Assembly (NCBI GenBank): GCA_010279815.1
Contig: QEOQ01000508.1
Coordinates: 3,493,217 to 3,557,216 of the forward strand
Length of the DNA stretch: 64,000 nucleotides
Reading direction: 5' to 3'
Source: Brachionus plicatilis
Lineage: Eukaryota > Rotifera > Eurotatoria > Ploima > Brachionidae
Shown: piece by piece, positions 1 through 12,520 of the stretch
Layout of the letters: every line of letters starts with the position of its first letter
Numbering within the stretch: the stretch's first letter is position 1
Made by a program: the position numbers and the translations under genes
The notes under the pieces: model-generated
Told to the model about the DNA's origin: nothing
What the model saw: only the letters and a program-made list of their open reading frames with translations
The model's database searches: none

Positions 1-687
1 GCATTAAAAACCGAGACAATTTAATTTAAAAAGAATTAAATGAATAGCCAGACAATTTATTGTGAAATTATTTTTTAATAAATGTAAATTTTGTGATCTT
101 ATTTAATGTAAAAATCACAGTCAAATTTTTTGTAAATTTTAAAATATTTTCTTTTTTAAAATTTACAAGCTTAATTTTTCGAGTAAAATTTGTGATCTAA
201 AGATCATGAAATTTTTAAGTCCCATTTTTTCTTACAATTTCTAATCCAAATTTAACCATATAATACGTAAATTTGCATAAAATTTAATAAAAATGATTTT
301 TTGAAAATATGATGAAAAAAATCTAAATTTCTTTTTATATTTAAAAATTGAATTCTTATTGTTATTTTTTCTTAAACCTGAAAAACATATTTTATTAGCA
401 TTTTCCTTCTTTAAATAATAATCTATAAGATTGACTTTTATTTGAATTTTAAAACATTTTAATAGTTTAAGAGCAGAATGTCAAAATAAGATGATTTTTA
501 CTACACAAACGCGTTAGTCTAATAGAAAAATAAATCAGAAAAATAAAAGCTTATTTATGGTTAAACAATTTTTTAAAATCTTTTCATCTCTCAAATCGAT
601 TTCTAAGAATTCTCAAAATTTAATGCCTTGTTGATCCAATTTATTCCAATGTTGAATAATCCTAAAGATTTAAAAGCGTTTACTTAC
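1..687. other. Intron of the GPCR gene, no exon seen
   Basis: AT-rich sequence left of the GPCR exon 2 donor. I looked on the minus strand for a TM3 exon with a DRY-type motif and found none, so the next exon is presumably beyond the left edge. Confidence 0.5.
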
Positions 688-1069
688 AAACATTATTAGA
701 TTTTGAAATTGACACATAAAAGATCCAAACTTCCACTCATTATATACATATGCTGTCATTGTTACTGGTACACATGCGATGGTAAAGCACAAATCAGCAA
801 TCGATACATTAATGATATAACAATTAGTGCAAGAATTTTTATAAAGGCGTCTCTTAAGTATAACATATACTATTAGGCCATTTCCTTAAAAAATATTCCT
901 AATAATTACGAGAAAATAAGCTCAGTAATTAAAACTTACCAATTATACCAAAAATGATGATTAGCGACCAGATGATTGGAACAATTATGTAGAGTTTGTA
1001 TCTGATATTAGGATCTTCACTAGCTATGTAATCACTCATAATGCTTGTGTTGCTTGTATTGAAAATCAT
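688..1069 (-). CDS. Class A (rhodopsin-family) GPCR, N-terminal two exons, partial
   Basis: Exons 940-1069 and 688-884 on the minus strand join in frame through a 55-base GT-AG intron (phase 1) to give 109 residues; exon 2 ends at a GTAAGT donor in phase 0. The short N-terminus has Asn-Xaa-Ser/Thr sites (NTS twice), then a hydrophobic TM1 ending in the GN signature (IIFGIIGNGLIVYVIL), the first intracellular loop with basic residues (KRR), TM2 with the conserved N-x-S-x-A-D-L motif (NVSIADLCFTIACVP), and an extracellular loop 1 Trp plus the Cys at the top of TM3 (EWKFGSFMCQF). These are hallmarks of family A receptors, and the style is that of invertebrate neuropeptide (allatostatin/galanin-like) receptors. 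TM3-TM7 are not in the window. The start ATG opens the only frame that gives TM1. The ligand cannot be told from this part. Confidence 0.85.
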
Positions 1070-4000
1070 CTTAGTTTTGAAATATCTGTCAAACCAAACA
1101 CAATTTTTGCACAGTTTTCTGCAATATTTTTAAAGCCTATTTTTTTTTCGTCTAGAAAATATTAAAAACTTTTTTTAATATTTATAAATAAACATTTTTA
1201 AATATTGATTATTTAAAAAAAAATTAATTTTTTCAAAAAATGAACTTGTTTTGAGTGTCATATTTCTTCACCGAAACTCAATTCATTAGACGCATTATTT
1301 AACTATTAATCCTAATAAAAAACTTTTATCCTCTAATTGATTTTGTCACTGCATAATAATTTTAGGCACCTGGAACTAAGCAGCTATTTAATGGCTTATC
1401 AGATTTTTTAATTTAAATTGCATTCAACTTAATGTTTTAAATAACCAAACTATTTTGAACTAACTAATAAATAAAAGCTCTAAGCAGCATCATTCTAGTA
1501 TTTGATTTTTATAAATCCTTTTTTTTAAATACTCTATAATGTAAAATTTAATTTTAAAACAGTCCTTGAGGCGAATGTGGCAAAGGCAATTTGATAATTA
1601 GATTTTGTAATCGAAAAACCAAATCTGGCTGAACAATATTCCCTTTTTTGTTAAATTTAATAATTTTTTTCAAAGTGCCTGTAAATGCTTAAAGATGATC
1701 ATAGAAAAAAAAATTTAATTTAAATCGAATTAAAAAATTAGAATAAAAATAAACTCAAAATTTTAATTAGATAAATAAATTAAATTAGATGTCATAATTT
1801 GAAACGCTAAGCTTTAAATTAGCAAAAAATTAATAAAAACCAGGAATGATATAATCATTAGATTTAAATTATTTCCTTTTGTTTGAAATTTTGTTTTCAA
1901 CTAAAATTAGAAATAATTTCAGAATTAAACAGTCTTTTATAAGTATGCTGATGTTATTTGAATAAAAAGACTAAATTTAAACGAAATGGTCAATTTATAA
2001 TGATTCCTTTGAAATTATTTCTTATTGTAGCGCGATTAAACAATACTGTTTTTCATAATTACTCACTTATTTTCTGATAAAATTTACCCCTAATTCAAAC
2101 TTGAGATATCAGCCATGAAATCAAATTTAGATTCGACTCATTTAACTTTTACAAGGCAAAATTCACTCGTTTGAATTGATCAATCTTTTAAAAATCCCTT
2201 TAGCCAAAAAATAATTATAATTAGACAAGTTAGTCTGTAAGGAATTTTTTTTCCTAAAAATATTTAGACTATTATTAAATATTATATGTTTAAAATTGTT
2301 TCTCTAATTAAATTTTGATTTAATTTTGCCAAATTACAGCAGCTTATTCTTGTTGACTTTTCAAAAAATGCTGACTTGTCACAAAGAGTGATATGGTGGT
2401 TGAATAATGAAATCTAAAAATGGATTCCCATAAAACTGATGATTCGGATTTAATTTTAGTTTTTTAAATTATCTAATTTAATTTTTAGTTCTGGAAAATT
2501 TAAAAATGAACATGATATGACATGAGAGTCTCAATAAATCTTTTATGAGAAAAAAAAATATGTTTTTTTGATTTAGCAGAATATTGATGGAAAAAGTGAA
2601 TTAAAAACAGTTATTTTTTTAAATAAATAAATAAACTAATGAATAATCACGAAATTTAAGCAGTTAAATCTAAAATTCGGAACACAACTAATTAACTAAA
2701 TTAAAAGAAATCCAACACCAAACTCCAAAAGTTTTTCCTCTTTAAATATGTTTTTTATAATTAAGGTCTTTGGTTTAAAATCAAATACCTTGAATTAGTA
2801 TTAGGAGCCTGATGAAAAAGCATTCTATGCCTAAAAAAGGAATTGAATAAAATTTTAATTTGCTAATGTTGATTTATTAGAATAAAGAGTTAATATTTCA
2901 GCAAGTTTCAATAAAAAATCAAATCAAAATGTCTTTTGTATATATTTATTATCAATGAATCAATAGAAAAAATAGAAAATGCATATAAGATAGTGTATTT
3001 GTCTTTCTTAATTTAAATTTATCAACTCTTGAAAAATAATGGTCATTTATCTATACATTTTAAAAGATAAATTCTTAATAATATGCATTAAATAAAGGAT
3101 CTAATTCAACAACAAAAAAACTATCATTTTTTTTTATTAATAAGACTCAAATGCATTTTAGAATAAAATGATTGATTGGTAATATGAATATAATGTATAA
3201 TTGAAGATATTTGAATTCCTTCTTATTCATTTTCAAATAATTTATATACGGATCTGAATGATTTGTGAAGAATTAATTCAATTTATCCAATTTAGAAAAT
3301 TCTTATTGGAGACAATGTGATCTATTTTTTAAAAGTTTTTACATTATTGATCTTTTTTGAAGACATTTATTCAGGAGATATTTTTTTTCGTCATCGAAAA
3401 AATCGTCACCTATTTAAAATTAAAAAATTTTGCACTAGCAATTATTTTTTAATCAATTCATAGATGAGGAAATCATACCATAATTTTATTTTAACTATTA
3501 AACATTTTAATATTTAAACTTTTGTAAACATCTGGAACAAAAGAAAAAAAAAATTTCATTTTAGAAACTAGACAGTATAACAGAGAAAGAGGATTTTAGT
3601 AATCTCGAAAAAAATCTGTTCTTAACAACAAAAAGATAATGAATTTTTGTAAAACTTTTTTGAATCTAAATTGAAGTTTTGCCTCAAATTTTCAATAAAA
3701 CAAATAACTGAATAAAAATTACTTTTAAAAATTATTTTATTTTTTAATGCACTCGTTGAACAAGTTAATTTTTGAATTTGAGAATTTATTAATTCAAAAA
3801 ATTTGAAATCGACTAAAAAAAACCTCAGAAATTTGAACATTCAATCAAAAATCTTGTTTAAAAAAATTCAAAAAAAAACAAAGGTTTATTTTGGTATCTG
3901 TTTTTTTTTAAATATTCGCCATTCCATATCAGAATAAACCAAGACTTTGATGAGGCAACCGATATCATTCTGTAATTTTCAAAAAAGACAGTTTTTATAA

Positions 4001-4764
4001 ACAGAAATCATTTTTGTCTCTTGTAATCAACTACCGATTTTATTCTATTCAAATTACTGTATTAAAAAAATATTTTTGTGCTAATTAGACAATTTATCTT
4101 AATTAAAAATTATTTTTAAAAAAAATTTTTACATTTCCGCAATCTAATTTTTGTTTTTGGTGCAAAAATTCACCACATTTGCAATTGACCTTCCTCTTAC
4201 TAGGAAAATTGGACTCGATTGACCAACTAATCGACCAGCTGAATTACTCGCCCACATGAAGCACTTTATGAGTTATCTAATTGTTTAACAGAATTTCAAA
4301 CTAATTGTCCTTAAATGTATTTTCTATTCTTAAACAATAATGGATCCGATTATCTCTTAAATCATCAGTTGAAGTTTAGTCAGCTCCTCAATCAATCCTA
4401 AACGAAACAAAAAAAAGGGTTAGGGTAAGTATCAAAAAAATTAATTTCATGTTTATATTAAAAAGAATAATGTCAAGAGTTATTAAGTTTTTTTATACTT
4501 GTGTTCTTTATTTAAATAATATACTAAAAAATTAATTTTTAATGAAATTATAAACTAATATGTAAAAAGTTTTTTTATTATTTCTATGATTTATTTATAG
4601 AATTGCTGGAAATTAACTAAAGGATTATTTTTAAAGTTGTATTCTTCAAATAAAAAAAATTAATAATTTAATAAACAAATTAAAATTCTATTAAACTACG
4701 AAAATACTGGATTGAAAAAAAGTCACATGGACTATGTATCGGCCATAATCATCTAGGACCATGG
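1070..4764. other. AT-rich intergenic or 5' region of the GPCR gene
   Basis: Mostly homopolymer-rich AT sequence with no convincing ORF. A block at about 4185-4300 is less AT-rich and contains a possible minus-strand donor (CTA then GTAAGAGG); it could be an upstream non-coding exon of the GPCR, but this is a guess. Confidence 0.4.
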
Positions 4765-4773
4765 CTGATGGCG

Positions 4774-5114
4774 GGCAAAATGTTATTTGTTGTACATTTT
4801 TATATTTTTACATTTTTACATTTTTGCATTTTTGAGAGAAGAAAAAAAAATCTCAAAATCAAAAAATCTAAAAAAATTTTCATTCAAGAAAAGTAATAAT
4901 AAATTCGCAATTAATTAAAAGGGATTTTCAAAAAATTATCCTTGGTTTTTACATTTAAATTTTTCTAAAACTCCTTTTTAAGTAATTGCGAATTTATTAT
5001 TACTTTTCTTGAATGAAAATTTTTTTAGACTTTTTGATTATGAAATTTTTTTTTCTTCTCTCAAAAATGTAAAAATTTAAAAATATAAAAATGTACAACA
5101 AATAACATTTTGCC
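4774..5114. mobile_element. MITE/foldback element with long terminal inverted repeats
   Basis: The left arm (about 4774-4920) and right arm (about 4975-5114) are near-perfect reverse complements; the ends read GGCAAAATGTTATTTGTTG and its complement. A direct repeat CTGATGGCGG flanks it (4765-4774 and 5115-5124), so a target-site duplication of about 8-10 bases is visible, suggesting hAT-type integration. There is no coding capacity. The central 50 bases are the only unpaired part. Confidence 0.85.
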
Positions 5115-5124
5115 CTGATGGCGG

Positions 5125-6640
5125 AGGTCCCATAAAAGTTCTAGTCCTGATCCAATCTCTATTTCGTATTGACAGTCCTAGTTAGAACCTTCATTTCTAA
5201 TATAAGTCGATTTAAAATTTAAAAATTTCGAATACTTTTCTTAAATACTCTAAATCATGTGAGCCTGAAAAATATTTTTTTATAATTCATAATCTTAAAT
5301 TCAACAAATAACAAAATTTACTAAAAATCTTTTGGAATTATTCAAATTAAATTAAATACTTCAGATCTTTATTAAAAAAAATATTAATACGAAAACTTTA
5401 TTTTCGAGGTAAAAAGGTCTATTCATATGGAATGAGAAATCTTAAAGTTTTAATGACAAAAGCTGAAATGGAAAACTCTAGAAGCTTGAAAAGTTGGTCT
5501 TAAAAGATTATTTTGGAGAAAATTCAGATAATTTTTTGTTTAGGGTTTATTTCAAGATAATAGATAAATTTAAATATTGTTTAAAAATACAATAGTTTTA
5601 CATTTAGTTAGACATATTATAACGGATTATATCCAAACTCTCCAAACTCATCCTCAGTAAGCTTATAAAGATTCTAGCGATTTTTTTCTTCAAAGAGTTT
5701 AAATCCGCGGCGGTGAAGTTTAGGGCAAATAAAATTGAAGCACAATATTTAATAAATTAAAAAATAAATTGATAATTTTGAATATTCTTAGCGCAAAAAA
5801 AAAAAAAAAGCTAAACATTTAGTACCTATTCTATCAATATTCGGTCTATCCTTCCAAACATTAATAATAATTTATTTATTTTTTGTTTTTATTTAGTTTT
5901 AATAAATTTTATCTAAAAATTTTAAACATTTATTTTGAAATTAGTTGTTAGTAATTAAAATAAAACTGATTTTCAATTTAATAAAATATATTTTGCAATA
6001 ATTTTTGCTCCAAACTTCACCGCACACTTACCACCCTTGACTGAGACTATTTCGCAGAATTTTATTATAAAATAAATCTTTTTCTATAATCTTTTATTTT
6101 GTATTTTTCTTTATTATAGTATTTTACCAAGGTTTTAACAAGATCCGACACTGGTAAAAAATAAAAAAGTCCCCCCCAGAAGATTTAAAAATTAATTAAT
6201 TTATATTTAAAAAATTTTTTATTTAAAATAATATTTTTAAGGAATACTAATACTAATACTTATTTTTGATTTTCTTTTAATATAAGATAGAGTTTATGAA
6301 AAAAATTTGTCATTCAAATAATTTTCTTGTTTTTTTATTTACTAATTTAAATTAATTGTAAAATGAGTTTATTGCCTCAGAAGCATTTAAAAAATTGATT
6401 AAGCAAAATAATCAAAAAATCAGGAAAAAAATTTAACTTAATAACTTGAATTTTTTTTTAATTTCCATACTAAATCCTTTTTTCACATTGATTTAAAATT
6501 ATTTGTTAAGAAACAAATTTGGTCGACTTTGAAAAAACTTTTAAAAAAGTTTACGTTGTTATGGGAATAATATTTTAGAGTTTGTCTTGATGAATGAAAA
6601 ACACATATTGGTACTTAAAATGACATAGAAAATTTTAGCA
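5125..6640. other. Intergenic region with one imperfect inverted-repeat element
   Basis: AT-rich sequence without an ORF. It holds the inverted pair described separately at 5710-6023. The final 100 bases are upstream of the coiled-coil gene. Confidence 0.5.
5710..6023. repeat. Imperfect inverted repeat, probable degraded MITE
   Basis: The left end reads GCGGTGAAGTTTAGGGCAAA; the right end is nearly its complement (TTTGCTCCAAACTTCACCGC). The interior is AT-rich with poly(A). No target duplication was recognised, so the class is open. Confidence 0.5.
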
Positions 6641-9600
6641 ATGTTATCTAACAGTTTAGCAAAATCATCACAATTCTTTTCCTCAAGTCATGGAGACAAA
6701 GGAACCAACTCGCAGATACGGCTTATGACTGGTACTTTGTCACAGCTCGTGAGCAAATCTAAAATACTTGGCAGTCAGGAAATAATTGCCGAAAATACCT
6801 TGACTAGTCTGAATTCGAAAAATTTTGACACATATTTGTGAGTGATTGAATTATTTTCATAGAAAATAAATTTTAAAATGTTATGCTAGACCAAGCATTA
6901 GTGATCAGCTAAAGGTTGGCTTCTATTCAACTGACAGGTGCACCCAAACAGACGAGTCTGAAATAATAGTGCTCAAAGCTGCCACTGAGAATCTGGATTA
7001 TTTATGCAGCGTAATTTTATCATTAAACAAATCAATTTTTCTTGATAAATTTTTAAATCTTTAAGGAAATAAACAGGGTTAAAAGCGATCTTAAGTTTGC
7101 CAAAAATTCGTCTGATAATCAGTTTAATCAAGAGCTTAACAACAAGAGTATTGAAATGTAATGAAAATTTAAAGCTAAATATTTAAAATTTGTTCTTTCA
7201 TTTCTTTCATCAAGCTACCAGACTATTAACACAAAAATATCAGAACTACTATCAAATCAGGAGCAAGTAATTTGAACATAAATTTTAAATTTTCATCTAA
7301 AAATTTTTAATTGTTTTTAGATTTTAGAGCGAATTAGACATGCTTATAAATCTAAATTAGCTAATGCGATTTCCTATTTTCAAAAATTATCTGACGTAAG
7401 TGTAGGTAAAGAATTGTTTTCCGTTGTTAATTTTGTTCTCATCAGGACCAGAAACGGTATTTTGTGACCGAAATTGAAAAGCTCAACGAGAAATTAAAAA
7501 AAAAAAGTACAACTTCCAACTCCAGTGAGTTGATTAGAGAATTGCAGCGAAAAATCGCCGAACAAGAGATAACAATCAAAAAATTAACTGATGAATTCCG
7601 AGAGACCATCGAGAACAATAATGTAAGCACATTTAGAATTTTAAATATCTGATTTTATTTAATGATCTCATAGATTATAGAACCGGTAAAAGAATAATTT
7701 TTTTGATTTAAAATTTTACACATTTTTTTAAATGCTCTGCAAATTATATGAAAGCTTTTTTAAATGCTGCTAAAACTGATTGAATCAATGTGATACAAAA
7801 AATAAATTAGCTTTAAACACAGCTTAAAAATAATTTTAAAATTAAATAGCTAAGGCAAGAAAACATTCAGTCCTACATGACTTTTATTCCACACATAGGA
7901 AATTGATCTAGATTTTGGACAATACTACAATAGTATTTAAAAAAAAACATTTTAAACGAATAAGACTACAATATGTTATAAAGGAAAATAAACTTAAAAT
8001 TAAAAACCAGTTTTTAATTAATTGTGATTGTGTTTTTTTGTAGCAAAAAAAAAATTACCAAATTTTTGTTTAAATATTTTTTTTTTGGCTCCAAAACTCA
8101 TTCTGCGAAATGAATCAGCTGATACAAAGTTTATGGCACCCAAATTCATTGTCTGAAAAAATTTATTTTAATATTTGTTTTTTTTTTGATCCGAAAATCA
8201 TATTGCTTAATTTATTCTTAATTTATTAGGAATTAAATGCACTCAAAATCACTCAAAAACTAGATCAACCAATTTCTTTTACAGTGGTGATTTGATAACA
8301 GTATTTTACGAAAAATTACGTAAAATACCGTAAATTAACCAAATTTTACCACATTTTACGTAAATTAACGTAAAATCCGAAAAGTGAAAAAGAAGTATTT
8401 TACGAAAAATTATGTAAATTTTCAGGATTTTGAGATAATTTTGGTAAAATTGGGTAAAATTAAAAACGGCCAATTCAAAATTCAAAATTTTTTGAAAAAA
8501 TGTCTTTTTTTTCCAAAAATTAAAAATTTAAGATAGTTTTTTTTCATAAATTGGTCAAAAAAATATTTATTTTTAAATTGTTGTAAAAAAGGCTTTCTTT
8601 AATTTTCGATTTTTGGAAAAAAGGACATTTTTTAAAATTTGGTTAATTTACGGTATTTTACGTAATTTTTCGTAAAATACTGTTATCAAATCACCACTGT
8701 AAGATCGTCAAAATTAAAATTTTCTTTTTTGCTTTTCTGTGGCCAAACTCTTGACGTAACAAAATTTAAATATTGATTTAGAAATTTTTTATTTTAAATA
8801 ACTAAAAATTTATCAATTATTGATTAATTTATATTTTTAGATGACGAAATATTAAATTAGTTTTAGAATTAAAAAATGCTTTCGAAAGGAAAAAAGGAGA
8901 AAAGAAAAGAATCAAATATCGAAAAAATGTGACTAATAAGTAAATAAAAAAATTAATGAACATAAAATGATATTTTTGAGTCTATTTAAGAAGTATCTTA
9001 TATATAAATTCGAAAGTCTTAAATTCTAATTTGTAAGATCTAAATTTTGAAGCAGCGTTTTTATCCTAATCGATTAATATTATTCTTAATTTTTTTTAAA
9101 TTTTAGAGTTGACGTAAGTCGAAATTCGAACTAATGATTTAAAAAATTCTTTTATCAAATATATAATTCTTTTATGATGAGTTAAAATTGTCAAAAAATT
9201 GAACGATTATGATCTAATGTATATTATTAATTTATATAAAAGCAAATTTTAAAATTTATATTTAACATGTCATTATTTAATTAATTTTTTCTAATAATTA
9301 TTCGATTCTAGATTTGCTACACTCTATCAACTATTTTAATTTTTAATCCCGTACCATAACCTAAAATATGTTTTTTAGTAGCCGAAAATCAAAAGATGTT
9401 TTTCTTTTATTTTTATTTTAAAAAAAGCTAAAACCAAATATCTGAGTAATTACATCAATTTTCGAGGTTTATTTAACATCGAGCTTTTATAACGGTATTT
9501 ATTTATTAAATTGAATTAACCTCCTTAAGGAGAAATAAAAGAATAAAAAATTTAAATAAAGTTTCATAAAAAAAACAAATAAATAAAATACAAAATAAAA

Positions 9601-11894
9601 GAAAAAAAATAAAAAATTGTGAAATTTATAATATCACAAAAGTGCTGATTAAGAAGTAAATAATTTTATAAATTTAGATGTAGAAAATAGATAGAAAAAT
9701 AAGTAATGAAAATTTTTTTTTTAATTATGTGGTTCTATTAGATAATTAAAATGAAATCTAGTTTAAATAAAGTTTTTCTTTTTGTTGATCTACAAAACAA
9801 CATCGCTATTTAAATTTTAAAATTATTAACGCATTTGAAAATCAATTATTATTTAAAAACGATCAATTATCTAATATGTTTATTTAAATTAAAAAAATTA
9901 AAAATGACATTCTAATGAAAAATGTCAATTGATCAACCATTTGCAAATATTTGGTTGATGTGTCTCCATATTAAAGAATTTCAAAAAATAATTAGAATTT
10001 AAACTGAAAAATTACCGTAAAGAAAACAATTGATGCCATTATTTGAATAAAGGAAATTAAATTCTCCCTCTTTTATTTAATTCAAGATTGTTTATGAAAT
10101 AAAATTTTTTAGAATCCTCAGATAATCACTAAATTAATGTATCTTATCAAAATTAATTAAAATGTGATATGATTTAAAAAGAGAGTGTGACGTCACTTGA
10201 TTACAGCTTTATTCAAGAAGCGCTAAGAAATTTTTTTGAATAATTATAAACAATGTCCTTGCTTTAGATTGAAAACGATAGGAAAATCGAGGAACTAGAA
10301 GCAGAAAAAACGAGCTTTCAAGAGAACAACGTTAATCAACAGAAAAGAATCCATCGCTTGGAAGAAGCCCTGAATATTAAAGAAGAAGAGACAGAAAGAT
10401 TAAGTAATTTCATTGGAATTCAACTCAAAATTGTGTAAAGCTAAATTTTTTTAGACTCTGATATAACAAATCTACAAACACAAATAGAAAATGAAAAAAT
10501 TCACAATGAAGAAGTGAAAAAAAACTAATCAAAGTTGATTAAGAAATAATAATTTTTTTGCAAAGATTAGCAAAGAGTTTCACGAGTTTAGAGTCAAATC
10601 CGAGCAGGAAAAAAACAAAATGAAAAAAGAGTTTGAAAAGCAAAAGATAGCAATGGAGACAAAATTTAATGAAAAAATGAAGGAATCAACCGAGCAGATA
10701 ATGCACGCGGCCAAACAAGAACTAAAACAGCAGCAAATGCTGCAAAAACAGCAAGAAAATGAGCTAATGGAAGAGAGAAAGAGACAAGAAGAAGAGTACC
10801 AGGAAATGCTCAGGCAACAACAAGAGGCTTTAGAAAGAGAAAGAATCGAAAAGGACAAAGAATTGGAACGAATGAAAAAGAACAAAAAAACGGAAGAAGA
10901 AAATATGCGCAAAGAACAGCTGTCTATTGCTGAATCAATCCAGAGGGACAAAGAAAGAGAGCTCTCTTTTGCCAAGTCAGCTGCCAATAGAGACAACGAA
11001 TTAATTTCCAAGTTAAAGTCAAACGAAACTTACCTAAAGTCAGAAATAAATCGTCTCAAACGAGAAGTACATCGTAACAATGAGACTTGGGAAAAAAAAT
11101 TTGATATTTTAAAAGACAGGTAATTGTATTGATATACCAACTTTTATATATATTTGAATTCGTATTTGGACTCAACTACTAGAAGGAAGAACCTGTCCGA
11201 GAGTAGTTGAGTTGGTTTAAAAGATAAAATTTAGTTTGAATTTAATCATTATTTTTACAATTAAAATTAAGTAAAAGTAAAAAAACAAAAAAAGAAAAAA
11301 TAATAAAATATTCTAAATTTTGCTATTAAAAAATTTAAAAATTCATATCAAAATTCATATCAATGTTTTATTGCTATTTATAATAACATTTGCAATTAAC
11401 TTAATTTAACTTTATTTTCTAACATTCAAATGGTAGTTTACATGCAATTAAACATGAAATGTACCTACGACAAAGTCTACAAAAGCAATCAGCTCATTTG
11501 GCTTATGCGTCAGTGGCCTATACGGTAAATATTTGAAAAATAAATTTTAAAAACAAAATTTTAAAACATTGTTTTTTATTGTTCTTAGATGAATCAGGCT
11601 CCCAGTTTACAGCAACAGTTTCAGCAAACAAACGATGCAAGAATATCCACTAAAACAGTCTTGGTAAATATTTAATCATAAAAAATAAATTAGTTTTTAA
11701 TTAAATTTTTATTGTTTAAGCCATCGATTAATAGTGCTCGAAACTCTGAGCCAAAGCCATCACTTTCTATCACAGTTCCTAGCCGACTGTCCGGAAATCT
11801 TGACCAAGACGAAAACCAAATAGTGGACGAGCTTGAAATGTATCAATTAAAAGAAGAATATTTTGATGATGTCGAGCTCATACAGACAAAATAA
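6641..11894 (+). CDS. Coiled-coil protein resembling C10orf67 (DUF4709-like)
   Basis: Twelve exons join in one frame: 6641-6837, 6890-7010, 7066-7157, 7215-7266, 7321-7395, 7446-7622, 10268-10403, 10455-10513, 10566-11119, 11437-11524, 11589-11663, 11721-11894; total 1800 bases, 599 residues. All junctions are GT-AG; small introns are about 50 bases and intron 6 is 2.6 kb with a MITE inside. Exon 2 encodes SISDQLKVGFYSTDRCTQTD, which I recall as very close to the conserved start of vertebrate C10orf67 (DUF4709). The middle (about residues 185-490) is a long Glu/Lys/Gln-rich coiled coil; the tail has a conserved-looking segment (HAIKHEMYLRQSLQKQSAHL) and an acidic end. There is no signal peptide or membrane segment. 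Function is unknown; the family assignment is from memory of the motif. The exon 8 donor (GAA then GTGAAA) is the least certain boundary. Confidence 0.8.
7623..10267 (+). other. Large intron 6 of the coiled-coil gene
   Basis: AT-rich 2.6 kb between exons 6 and 7 (GTAAGC to TTTAG). It contains the TA-flanked MITE at 8282-8699. No other coding sequence was seen. Confidence 0.7.
8282..8699. mobile_element. Mariner/Tc1-type MITE with TA duplication
   Basis: Ends are perfect complements for more than 60 bases: the left end starts CAGTGGTGATTTGATAACAG and the right end is its reverse complement. TA is duplicated on both sides (8280-8281 and 8700-8701). The CAGTG terminus plus TA target is typical of the Tc1/mariner superfamily. 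The subterminal DNA is rich in TTTACGTAAA-like blocks. No ORF. It lies in intron 6 of the coiled-coil gene. Confidence 0.9.
11170..11212. repeat. Stem-loop in intron 9 of the coiled-coil gene
   Basis: An 11-base perfect stem (ACTCAACTACT at 11170-11180, complement at 11202-11212) around a 21-base loop, in a less AT-rich patch of the intron. Function unknown. Confidence 0.5.
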
Positions 11895-11980
11895 ATCGTC
11901 AATTTTTATTAAAAAAAAAATAAAAAAGAAACTTTTCTCAAAATTTTACAAATATTTATTTTTAATAAATTTAAGTCTAT

Positions 11981-12520
11981 TTACTCAAGTTTCTCGAATT
12001 CTAATAACCATTTTTTAATTTCCACTCCACCAGTGTAATTGCCTATTTTATTATTTGCGTTTACAACCCGGTGACATGGAATTACCAGACAAATGGGATT
12101 TCTTCTCATCACACTGCCCACTGCTCTCTGTGAATTAGCATTGCCACTCAAAAGTGCCAAATTTTTGTACGTAATTTTCTCACTAAATCTAATTTTAAGT
12201 AGCTTTTTTAGAACACTTTCGCTAAATGAACCTCGTTTGCATACTTTGGACCAGCATATAAAATCTTCTAAGTTAGTTAAAGGCATTTTTAAAAAGTATT
12301 TTTGCAAATAATTTTCGAGTTCTGCTAGAGGAATAGTCGGATTTTCATCTAGAACTTTTACCTCATGGTTATAATTGGCATCAAAATGCTGAAACTTAAT
12401 GCTATGAAGTCCGTTTTCACAGGAAATTACGCTCAATAAACCAATTGGTATTGAGATGGTAAAATTTTTTGGCTTTCCGTCACAATTTTTCATTGAAATT
12501 AAATTTTGACTCTTTGACAA
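11981..12520 (-). CDS. MGMT: Methylated-DNA--protein-cysteine methyltransferase (O6-alkylguanine repair)
   Basis: Intron-less ORF of 179 residues. This suicide enzyme moves the alkyl group of O6-alkylguanine in DNA onto its own cysteine, in the nucleus. The active-site signature IPCHRV is present with Cys149; upstream is TYKNLALLSGNANSQRAVGS (Tyr118, the SG turn and the arginine-finger region) and MRRNP, all in the order and spacing of the DNA-binding C-terminal domain. The N-terminal half (residues 1-85) is divergent and lacks the zinc-binding Cys/His set of the human protein as far as I can see. Length fits the family (170-210). The gene is convergent with the coiled-coil gene, the stop codons lying under 90 bases apart; an AATAAA is present on this strand at 11956-11961. 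The absence of introns could mean retroposition, but the ORF looks intact. Confidence 0.95.
   Translation of the reverse strand: MSKSQNLISMKNCDGKPKNFTISIPIGLLSVISCENGLHSIKFQHFDANYNHEVKVLDENPTIPLAELENYLQKYFLKMPLTNLEDFICWSKVCKRGSFSESVLKKLLKIRFSEKITYKNLALLSGNANSQRAVGSVMRRNPICLVIPCHRVVNANNKIGNYTGGVEIKKWLLEFEKLE

Noticed and set aside
3622..3840. 72-codon minus-strand open frame
   Set aside because: Composition is Phe/Lys/Asn/Ser from AT-rich DNA; no motif and no better base composition than background.
6865..6890. Nearer TAG (6862) as acceptor of coiled-coil exon 2
   Set aside because: Leads to an immediate in-frame stop; TGCTAG at 6889 continues the frame into the conserved motif.
10580..11011. 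143-codon minus-strand frame, Ser/Cys/Phe-rich
   Set aside because: It is the antisense shadow of the Glu/Lys/Gln coiled-coil exon 9.
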